From NCBI RefSeq assembly GCF_008831285.2, contig NC_045146.1, forward strand, positions 18,615,289 to 18,679,288: a stretch of DNA of 64,000 nt. The letters are read 5' to 3'. Positions 40,488 to 50,400 of the stretch are shown piece after piece (position 1 is the first letter of the stretch; each line of letters begins with the position of its first letter). The DNA comes from Nymphaea colorata (Eukaryota; Streptophyta; Magnoliopsida; Nymphaeales; Nymphaeaceae). Both the position numbers and the translations under genes were made by a program. The notes beneath the pieces are model-generated. The model was not told where the DNA came from, made no database searches, and saw only the letters and a list, made by a program, of their open reading frames with translations.

Positions 40488-40585
<98 letters not shown>

Positions 40586-40816
40586 GATAAAGAGTGACCT
40601 GTAGTTGGTAACAGGGATTATGGGTTTGACGTATGAGTGGTAGATGATATTCTCATCTTCATCAATGATGCAAACTCTTGCGCAGATATCAAGTGAGCCG
40701 TCATTTCCTCCTCCCACCATCTTGCAACCCATTGCAATCGCTTGCCCTCTTGTTCTACCGCCCCCACCCACCAGCAGATCCTGTCCAATGCCTTCCCTTA
40801 TTATTTCAGATCCCTC

Positions 40817-40874
<58 letters not shown>

Positions 40875-42803
40875 ATTCATCTTGTCATGGGATACGAGAA
40901 CTACTATATATTTTCGGTGTGGTCATTTAACGAGTAGTTGAAGTCGCTTTCTCATGCATATAGCTTTTGGATTATATCGATTTAATTTACTGCTACTTAT
41001 TATACATAAGGCCCTCTGAGAAGAAGGGCAAGAAAAGATTTAGCCACTGATAAGATTAAAAAATATAGGATACGAAAACTCTATTGGGTTATAAAGTTAT
41101 AGAGAGAGAACAAAGGTATGGTAGATGTTCACTCGTAGGTCATCACCCTTCCTGAAGGTAGAGATTAATCTCTACATAATGATCACAAGTTTTAATTTTG
41201 GAACTCTTAGAGTGGTTGGAACTGGTTCCTGTAACGAAGTCGATCGAGCAACATCTTATAGATTAATTTGACACGAAGTTTAGAGAAAAAGACGATCAAA
41301 ACTTACCGGTGCACTTGCACGTGGAATCCGGCATCTTTCTCGGTGCCTCTGAAGCTCCTCAAAGCTATTGAAAATGTTCAGGCAGAGGTTGCAACCTCGG
41401 CTGCTAAAGATCCTAGCACATTCCATCTTTGGCAGAGGACCTTCACAGGTAAGATGTTTAGGAGAGTTGAAAAATCACAAGGATTAACATAAGAAATATA
41501 ATTAATTAGTATGCATCCGATGAAAACATTAACAATATTAAACGTGTCAACAGTAATCAGTGATTACCGATTAGGTGCTCCCTCAGTGATTCATATGATC
41601 GACAGTGCTTCTTGCAGATCCCACACGTCGGTTCATGGACTGAATGATAAGAGGATTTCATGTGATCGAGCAGGTGCTCGAACTTGTTGTATTGCCTATA
41701 GCATGCTGGGCACTTGTTCCTGCGAGAGACACGGGGAGACTTTATGCTTAAAGAGGTTTTTCCACACAGAAAAATCTGTTGCAATTACTAATATGGGCTT
41801 AGCATAACTAGTAGGGGTTAGAAGTTAGAGGACTGTAAGAAAGTATAACTTTAGTTTGATTCTCATACATCTATATCTTAAGTGGTGGGGCGCAACACCT
41901 AAGTTAAAAGGTTTACCGTTATCATTGGTGGTGCTGATGTAGCCCAGGACCCAATAGACAGGAGGAATGGGGGCGTTTAGGCCTTGAATTCCAGGTAGTG
42001 GTTGTTAACCTCCTATTCATCAAGAACTTACTTATGAACCTATTGAGGATATTCATCGATGAACCCTAACCTTACTATGCTGAGAATACCATAGCAGAAT
42101 GGCAGGGTTGGGATTTGATTCAACTAGTTCCTTCACATTATAAGGTCATCATTTTGTCCCATTAATATATAAAGCTGTTCAATTTTTTAACAAAGAATTA
42201 CTTAGTTTATCTGTAGGAGCCAGTGTTTATGGGTTATGATGAGAAGACATAAAACCCTTCATGGGATCAATATTGGTGACAATACTGTTTCTGTGTTTAC
42301 AAATGGAAAAGAAAACTCAGGCCAAGTCTTTTGGGTCCAAGGAGGTCTAGTGTTCAACAACAAAAGTACATTAATCGGCAGAACCCGGCTCAGGTCCGCA
42401 CTGACCGGGCTAGCTAGGAGTTTGCCATGTGCACACCCAGATCAGACCTTGATACTGGAGGGTCAGGACAACAGAATGCTCCCTCTTAAAGGATCGAATA
42501 TTCAAAGATGAGCCAACAGAATGTGGATGCTTTGACTGTCCAACAATGGCCTCATCTTGTCTTGGTTAGGACCAAGTTGAACTGGGTCTGATCAAGAGCA
42601 TCGGCTAGAGAGTGAGAGAGAGAGAGATGCAAGTGAAACTAACTTTTTGACGTATAAGGGGAACAATAAATACAAGAAAAAAGACCTGCAAATTACAGAA
42701 ACAATGAGAAGCATCAAACTAAAGAGAAAAAGAAAAAGATTTAGAAAGCAAGGAGAGAGTGGGGAGACCTCAATGTCTCTGCGGACTCCTGCTTGATATC
42801 CAT
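38884..42803 (-). CDS. Zinc-finger REX4-type exonuclease-fold protein, complete; exonuclease motif I altered
   Basis: Resembles the plant RNA exonuclease 4-like family: zinc fingers followed by a DEDDh exonuclease domain. Seven exons join in phase: 42803-42769, 41719-41568, 41440-41307, 40780-40599, 40275-40069, 39628-39548, 39136-38884; 347 residues. Zinc-finger ligands: C15, C18, H31, H37; then C44, C47, H60; then C79, C82, H95, C99. The nuclease fold runs from about 118 to 285. Motif I, normally DCE, reads MGCKMVGGG, so the two acidic positions are G125 and K127. Motif II keeps D223 (VGHGLNHDLDCL). Motif III reads VGIQDPYEDC, with Q272 where a His is expected, and D277 retained. All splice junctions are intact and there is no stop or frameshift, so this is not an obvious pseudogene. 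I recall that some plant relatives also read GCKMVGGG, so loss of motif I may be clade-wide. Activity is doubtful; RNA or protein binding is possible. Confidence 0.9.
39740..39870. repeat. GAGCTCGAGCT-rich repeat fragment in a REX4-like intron
   Basis: Recurrent AGCT-centred words (CGAGCTACTCGAGCTCAGCTC, AAGCTCGAGCTAAG) of a kind widespread in plant intergenic DNA. It lies in the intron between the exons at 40,069 and 39,628. The boundaries are not clear. Confidence 0.4.
40491..40578. repeat. Long (TA)n microsatellite, about 88 bp, in a REX4-like intron
   Basis: About 44 uninterrupted TA units, the longest in the window. It begins about 20 nt inside the intron downstream of the donor at 40,598. 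A second TA run of about 23 bp lies at 40,331-40,353 in the same intron, and the 137 bp between the two are not TA-rich. Confidence 0.95.
40821..40868. repeat. (GA)n microsatellite, about 48 bp
   Basis: Uninterrupted GA run starting 40 nt upstream of the acceptor at 40,780 on the gene strand, where it reads (CT)n and so extends the pyrimidine-rich stretch before this exon. Confidence 0.93.
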
Positions 42804-43108
42804 CACGTTGAGCTGCTGCTGTTACGGAGAGTGTGCTGCTAATTGGACTGCAGTTTGCCCTGCAGGATTGTGCACGTTTCTGTGGCAATTTATGGTTTCT
42901 GAAAAGACGGGACCAGAAGGATGGCTCCACCGGCACCGCCACCACTGAAAAACTCTACCAAATAACAAAAGCAGAAGAAATCTAGGGAGGACCATGCAGG
43001 ACGTGACCATTTTATCTGTGAAGTGGCACCTGGACTGCTGCTGCTTTGCATATTCTTAGCGATCCACACATCAATGGCCCTCCCCACTTTCTACCCAGAA
43101 TCTCCTCT

Positions 43109-43142
43109 GTGTGTGTGTGTGTGTGTGTGCGCGCGCGCGCGT
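43109..43142. repeat. (TG)n(CG)n alternating purine-pyrimidine tract upstream of the REX4-like gene
   Basis: About 20 bp of TG followed by about 14 bp of CG, about 305 bp upstream of the start codon at 42,803. Perfect alternation of this length is a classical Z-DNA-prone sequence. Confidence 0.92.
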
Positions 43143-44485
43143 ATATGTAAGTATAAAGAAATATCTGGTCGCAGTTCATAAGCCAAAAATTTTAATACTG
43201 TTAAGTTTGAAAACTTTATAAATGTTGACTTGTGAATTTCCTGTTTCCTTTTCCAGTGATCCACTGTACAATCTTTGTGCCAGTAATTGGAGGAAGATGA
43301 AAGGATGGGATCCTCCAGAATCTGCCGGTTCAAAATCAGTAGCAAAAACTCAGTTCATGGTGGGTTGTCTACACCATCAGAAATAGCGAAGGAGAGATCA
43401 GTCTGTAGAAACCATCTTCTATTGAGGTTCTTCAGACACCACCTGCCGTCAATGGACTCACTGGCTGACCATCTGTTGGAAGCTTGATCACAACTTTAGA
43501 ATATTCATAATGGAATCCATTCTTTGCTAATATAATTTGAAGGTGGAGCTGCTTCTAACAACTGAGCAAGACCTAGTTGCCCTTTTCCTATGCTAATTTT
43601 TCTTTTAAAAAAAATTAGCAAGTGCGATTCTGGACGAGATTAACTCTTACGGAAATTCTCTTGAAATGACAAACGTGTTCACTTTCTTCCTTATCTTATA
43701 TGTAACTGTGTACACTTTGCATTTACCAATGAACTGGTAAAGTTCTGCATAATTTCAATGTGACATTCAGTATAATACATATGGAAGGAGAAAGAGAGAG
43801 AGGGAGAGCAGGGTGCATGTATAGGATAGCTAGATAATGTTCTGCATAATAAAGGGGGGATAAACATAGTAGTCAAATCGTCATGTTTCTTGGAAGTTAT
43901 GAACCAGTTCCCCTTCATTCAGAAACTCCTATTGAATGATAAAAACCAAGAAAAAAAAAAGTCATGCCTGTAGAATGTAACAAAAAGCGATGCTCAAAAT
44001 TTTTCTAAAACATTATCTGAAAGAACTCGTTCGAAAAGCTAATCTTTTATGTATAGATTCTGACTTGAACTTGAAGAGAGAAGTTGATAGAGAAAGAATT
44101 GGTCTTTTGCCTTTTTTGCTTTACGTCGTGTTCTTGATTCTTAACTATTTGAAGGCCCTACAGCTTTGCTCTAATATGATTTGAGGAGGCCAACGTGGGA
44201 GGCTGCAGGCAAAAGGAATGAGGAGGGGGAGTCGGATATGCTGCTTTACCCTGATATCGAACCCATCACATCTAAATCAAACAATTTACGAGTCAAGATC
44301 CGTATGCTGACCAAGAATATTTCTCACACGATCGCCAGCTTTTTCTCCTTTCTTCATTGGAAAAGAAGAAAAGGCCACCATGGCCGAGCTTTTAAATATG
44401 CCATTACCTTTACAGCAATTGATATTTGATTCTATTTCAAAGTTTGCTCTTTCAACAGTCAAACATTCCCTCTCTTTCTCAGACA

Positions 44486-44488
<3 letters not shown>

Positions 44489-44567
<79 letters not shown>
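44489..44567. repeat. Compound (AT)n(GA)n microsatellite
   Basis: About 46 bp of AT, a TTTA junction, then about 30 bp of GA. Confidence 0.95.
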
Positions 44568-44568
<1 letters not shown>

Positions 44569-45297
44569 GCATAATCTATGGAGAATAAACCTGGTTATAT
44601 GCGCCATACTGGTGCAAGCAATTTTAGTGAGTATATGACAAAAATTCTTTCGTTTATACAGAAGGAAAAAAACTTTTCGTTTATATGATAGTTAATGCAA
44701 GGTGACCTTAGGAGTATTGTTTGGTTTATTGTTCTGGGCAGGGGCTCAGCTAGAATTTTTTTTTTTTTTTTGGGTAGGATAGAGTTGAAGGAAATAGTAT
44801 TTTCAAAATTTGTAAGGGGCTGAAAAATAATTTTATAATTTTTACATAGGCCAATTTTTTTTTTTTTTTTAAATTTAAGTGTAATTTTAATGCTGCAGTT
44901 CTTACATTATAGTAGATGCTAAGGTCTACATAGAAGGTGCAGGACATATTGTTTGATGATTCCAAATTTAATATTCTCTAGCATTTCTTGGCCAAAATAG
45001 GCATTGACGGAGCCAAAAATGTGTAGCTGAGCCTGAGAGGCACTATTAACATAAGAAATCTTAGATTTTAGGGCCACCATTATGCAATAAATTAAAGTAT
45101 ATAAGTCTATGTAGCCAGCCGCTGATATAAGTCCACACTTAGCTCTCCGCTACTGATATCTTGTAAAACACAACAATGTTCATCCACTTACACCTATTGT
45201 TAGGGATGAGAATGCCATGTTTTACCTTTACTGAAACAATAGAATAGGACAACCTATTTGGCTAGTTTTGAGAACCATGAATCAAACATAACATAAG

Positions 45298-45456
45298 AGG
45301 CCATTTGACGTTACGAACTCACATCATGTGAGTGTTCCATGAATATGCTTTAAAATAAGACAAGTTTCATGAAGAATTTGTACAAGGGTTCCATAAATCT
45401 TCCACAATTTTCAGACATATTTATGCATGGTGTTTTGAATGCCAAACGACCCGGCC
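45298..45456. mobile_element. MITE-like element, copy 2
   Basis: Starts GGCCATTTGACGTTA and ends GAATGCCAAACGACCCGGCC, an imperfect inverted repeat of the same wording as the 30.2 kb copy. The interior has TTCCATGAATATGCTTTAAA and TTTCATGAAG motifs as in the relatives. Confidence 0.5.
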
Positions 45457-45988
45457 TTATGAAGATGTTTAATTTTCTCTTCTTGCCACACTGGAAACTA
45501 TAATGCTCCAATGTCATACGCAACTAAGCACGAAAGGCAAATAGATACAAAATATCTTTCTTTTGTTTCTATAGCGGAAGCAAAATAATCATACACTTAT
45601 GTGCAAACATGTACAAACATCATATGAGAAAATGTATATGACATTGTCGCAGTACTTCCCAACAATCCCCCATCCTTTTAGCCACCTGATCAACAAACAT
45701 CATCTTTTATATAGTGAGAACCTAATGAAGGCAAATAGTCATAGCATCAACACAGTCGCTGATTACAATGAAAATCATAAGAAGATCTCTAATATATCAT
45801 TTAAGTGTAGAGTTTATGTATTGTATTGTAAGTATCATCACTGGAAGCAAGTTCACTCTTGCACTTGTGAAAATACTCGAATCATAGTTCAAAGAGGTCA
45901 AATGAAATAAATCAATAAATAGACAGCCAAATAATTCAAAATAACATAATTTTCAATGATGCATATGCACGCACCCGCTTGAGTAAAA

Positions 45989-46216
45989 TCATATGATGCC
46001 ACCCATTTCGTCGACGTATTTAGGGTGGACAGTTGCACAGTTTACGGTCCCAAACACAGAGGCACCGGTAATATTGTCATAATTTGGGTTAATCACTACC
46101 GTAACTCCACATTTGTTGAGCTCAATTGCATTACTGCAATAACTGTATCCCACACTTGCTGCCTCATGATGGGGATGTTCTCCTCTAAGTAGCCCGAAGA
46201 AGGAGCATGTTATCAA
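45989..46216 (-). CDS. Short open frame, 75 codons, unknown
   Basis: The frame looks protein-like (GEHPHHEAASVGYSYCSN, CGVTVVINPNYDNITG, FGTVNCATVHPKYV), with balanced composition and four cysteines, unlike the low-complexity shadow frames around it. I do not recognise the family. There is no obvious upstream exon: the next frame on the same strand (46,226-46,687) ends in TAA just before it and does not obviously continue it. It could be a remnant of a gene carried here by a transposon, a real small gene, or chance. Confidence 0.25.
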   Translation of the reverse strand: MITCSFFGLLRGEHPHHEAASVGYSYCSNAIELNKCGVTVVINPNYDNITGASVFGTVNCATVHPKYVDEMGGII

Positions 46217-47420
46217 TCCATGTAATTAGGGAATGTTCTGCTCACAGGTTCCTAGACCCCTTCGCCACCCAACCTGGCCTCTTTTATGTTTTACAGTTGG
46301 ATTTGACTCTTTATAGTCGTAACATGTGCCGATCTTGGACTTTTCATTTTTGATATATTGGGTCACTCTCGGACTTTCCCTTATACCATCACCCCGAAAA
46401 AAAAAAACCAACCCTAAGCCGTTCCCCATATTAAAATGATAACTCAGCCATGAGCAAACATTGCGTAAAGTAAATAAACAGCCATAATGTTCAATCAATT
46501 CAATGCATGAACATATTTTCACATCTATCATCACTATCCGGCTCACATTCTCAATTACGCTCATCTTAGAGTTAAAGCACAATTTATCATTAAAAAACTC
46601 ACTCTTAGAACTCAACATCAAGCGTGCATCATCAACACAGCTCGAGTTCTTTATGAGTGTGACACTTAATTCCAAAACCAGATACAACTAAATGTATGCA
46701 TGAACATGTATTCAAATAATCAAATAGAACTTGATTAACTTAAGGCATTTCTTTAAGCTAGCAACTTAGTTCAAGTCATTAAATCTCAACTTTGCTAGTC
46801 TAAGCAATCTTTGAACTACATGATTAATCTAATTATCTATTATGATTAATGAATGTTAACTAAAACTATGGCGCAGTCAATCACCCGCTCGGTTTCATCT
46901 CGACCATGGGTGCGACCAAGGTAGTCTAATCAGAGCTCGATTGTAGCCGACAAAGATCTATTAGTAATCATGGCCGATTAAGGCAAGCTGTGTCACACGA
47001 CCTAGCCTAGCCTACTGTCAAGTTTCATGATACAACAAACAGGTGCATGGTTCGACATGAATTTCGATTTAACCTAGACAATTAGGCCACTTAAACACTA
47101 TTAATACAGTTTGTTTGTTGCTCGTATGTGCTACACACAAAACGAAGATGTTCAAGTTTTCTAACAAAAATTCCGCAGCATCTCGAGTATTGATCTGTTT
47201 TTTCTAGATTTCGATCCATGGGAATCGCAGAGAATAGCTACCAAGTGCAGCCTAAGAGAAGCAATTAAAATCTCTGCCGCAAACAATATAGAATTTTACA
47301 CGTAATCGAAAAAATTGCAATAACTTTCATTATACCTTATATTTTAGCAAGGTGATTACAAAGTGCGAAAGAGGAGGGATTCTGTATAGTTTTGTCGTCG
47401 ATGGACACTTCTTTATCCTC

Positions 47421-47599
47421 AACTTTCTCTCTCTACCCTCTCTTTCTCTCTCCTCTCTCTACTTTCTCTCTCTTTCTCTTGTCTCTCTTTCTCCTCTTCT
47501 CCTTTTTTTTTTCTCTCCTCTCCCTCTTTCTCTTATTCTCTCTCTTCCTCCTCTCCTCCCTCCTTTTCCTCTCCTCTCTTTTCTCTCTTCCTCTTCTCA
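47421..47599. repeat. Homopyrimidine (CT-rich) tract, about 180 bp
   Basis: Plus-strand sequence that is almost entirely C and T, in irregular CTCT, CCTCT and TTTT blocks with only a handful of purines. It begins and ends abruptly. It produces long serine/leucine-rich open frames by composition alone. Confidence 0.9.
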
Positions 47600-49199
47600 C
47601 GTTGCATTCCAAAGGGGTGGCAACCCCTATAGTAAAATTTATTTTTTTACCTTACTTATTGTGTCATATTTTATATTAATCTATCTTGAAGGGGTTTAGG
47701 AAAATGATAATATATTTTGAGGAGGTTTGTTCAATTAATTGGATTCAAATGATTAGTTTCAGTTGCGGTTTAGCTTAGTGTCTAATTCTGTCTTAAGTTC
47801 TCTAATCCGTTATTAATTAGGTGTTTAAGCTCTTAAGCTATTATTATCTAAACTTAATTAGGATTAACATAATTTAATTTTGATTAGCTAATTACTAATA
47901 TACTCCTGTCATGGCTGAAAATTACAAGTTTGCCACTGACTAAAGAGCATAATACCATGGTCTCACTGTTTCTTGGACCATTTTAGACTCCTCGTTTGAG
48001 TGTGATCGGACATCCATTTTCGGTCTGGTTCAAAAAACAAGCAAGATTATGTTGTACACTTTTTATATGTAAATGATATAAGGTTTTTGGCAAGACTACC
48101 AGCCAATTAAATGTTTTTTTTTTGTGCGTAGCTGAATATTGAAGTTTATTATTGTATAAATTGTGAAATATCACAAATTTTACTGAAGAAATAAAACTAC
48201 TCGTATTACATGTTACTCAATTTTAGTTTATTAAAAAAAAAAAACAGGAAGTTCCAACATACTTACTTTTTTCCTGCATTTATACAAAAAAAAAATGTAC
48301 TATCAAAATTTTTTATGACCTAACCCAGCTTAGTCACTGAGTCAACTCTCTGACCTAGTAACCCAGTCTTTAGCCGATCGAAGTCCAAGTCACGAGTTTG
48401 CAAACTATGGTATTGAATCCAAAGATTTTGTACCGATTTGATTTGAATAAGCTGATTCGCGGCCGACTTAAACAATATTCCTCAAACTAAGTTTGTGGTT
48501 AAGATTGTTGTAGTGATCCAAACTGGTTGTTCAAGAAAAAGTGAGCTTGTGAAGGAAGCATGGACAACGGGGATCCCGTAACTGAGAATATGCTTCAACA
48601 GTTCGCTTCTTCTTCTTCGTCTTCCTTGATTGGTGTCTGTCAATGTGAGACTTTATGTCTCCATGTGTGTTGAAGGGACATGTGATGACATGCCAACATT
48701 ACCATGTGACATGCTTTCAACACCATCTGAATTTTCTTTTAAATGCTGCAACCAATAAATACCGTTAATAAATATGCTATATATATATATATATATTGTT
48801 TTAGATGTTTGAAAAGTTAAAAAGAAAAAATTTTACTGCCTCCCTGTTCTTATAATACCGTTTTCATAGAATTGAAACATTACAAAGGGAGCCGTTCGAA
48901 ATCCAAAATGTAAAGATTCTTCGTATAAAAATGTCATGCCAAACACGAACATTAATCAGACGAGAAATCCCATTCATTTCAAAGAATCGGATTCTAGTCC
49001 AACCGTGAATCTGAATCTGGTAAATCCGAATTCGATTGAATCTAGATCTGAGTAGTTAAACCATGGAATACATATCCAGTTCTTTGTTTTGGATTCCAAT
49101 CTCGTGTTCAACACAAATCCAGTATTTGCGTCATACAAAATCAAACAAATGGATTGCATCTGTGTTTACTTTCAGATTCCCATTTTTTTTAATTCATTG

Positions 49200-49353
49200 A
49201 TAATGTTTGACATTAAAAACGAGCGTTTCATGAATCTGCCTCAAATTTGAGCTAGATTCATAGAGTACTTGAACAAGTGTTCTATGAATCTATTTCAAAT
49301 TTGAGACAAATTCATGAAATGCCTACATGCCATTCCTAAAGCCAAACAGCCCT
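49200..49353. mobile_element. MITE-like element, copy 3
   Basis: Left end AATGTTTGACATTA and right end AAAGCCAAACAGCCC. The interior contains TTTCATGAATCTGCCTCAAATTTG and a near repeat of it, matching the other two copies in layout and in the TTCATGAA motif. Confidence 0.5.
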
Positions 49354-50016
49354 TTCATGAACGCTTGGCAAATTTATTTGGTGGTTTTAAAATATTTTTT
49401 TTCAAAAAATTAATCATATAGATAGATGCAAAATGTCCAGAAATTTTAAGAATGAAAAGATATAATGCATATATCTAAATTTATGAGTCGAAAAGCTAAA
49501 ACCTTTGATTTTGAAACCAATATAAAATGCAATTGTGAATTTGGTTTTTTTAATCTCAAAATTTTTGATATTACAGCAATATTAATTAACGTGGTTGGAT
49601 TTGTAAAAGCATATGAAAAATAGTCGAAAAGGGTCACGATCAATTCAAAAGAAAGAACGCTAGACAGACTTATTATTAAGTCATACAAAAACCCCAAGCC
49701 TTGGCCATCCAATATGGATGACAGTCCTCCGTTGTCGTTTGGTTTATGCATGCCACACGCTGGGGCTCTCGCCTCATAAAAAAGCTTGAAATATCCAAAT
49801 TTATATGCGGGAAAAAAACATCAAAATTGGATGTGTGAACGTGATTTTATGACCTTTTTTTTTAAGAATATAAAATACTAATATTGATCTCTTATGAATC
49901 TTGATCTATGCATTCATTATTAGATCAATTTTCCTTATGCAGATAAATTTGGAGATCCTGCATGGGTTGGCTGGTTTTTAGAAAACCAACCCAAGACTGC
50001 CCTAACCAATGGACTG

Positions 50017-50019
<3 letters not shown>

Positions 50020-50071
<52 letters not shown>

Positions 50072-50329
50072 AATGGTGATTTTTGTTTTTAAGAATCACA
50101 TAACTATATAAAATATAATGCATTTGTCAAATAGTATTAATTCATATGTTTTTCTTTTTATTTTTCTTTCAATCATCCATCTACTCCATATAGACGGTCT
50201 TTATTAGATGGCTCAGTGATTGTAGATATCTACAATGATCATTCACTCTCTCTATATATTCAGCCTCATAAATAGGGCTTGCAATTTGTGAGGAATGATT
50301 TCAATATAAAACCAATTCAAATCACAACT

Positions 50330-50397
<68 letters not shown>
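50020..50397. repeat. (TA)n-bounded dispersed repeat, copy C, with (TA)n and (TA)n(GA)n flanks
   Basis: A (TA)n run of about 50 bp (50,020-50,069) is followed by TTGAATGGTG, AAGAATCAC, CAATCATCCAT and TTTATTAGATGGC blocks as in copies A and B. About 120 bp of other sequence follows, then a second (TA)n (50,331-50,354), then (GA)n (50,363-50,397). Confidence 0.55.

Positions 50398-50400
<3 letters not shown>

Noticed and set aside
40404..40941. Tyr/Ile and Arg/Glu repeat proteins
   Set aside because: They are translations of (TA)n and (GA)n microsatellites.
46860..47020. Possible retroelement end (GC-richer text inside AT-rich DNA)
   Set aside because: I could not find TG...CA ends with a target duplication, a primer site or coding remnants.
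47352..47699. Ser/Leu-rich 115-codon frame
   Set aside because: Product of the homopyrimidine tract; both overlapping frames stay open for the same compositional reason.
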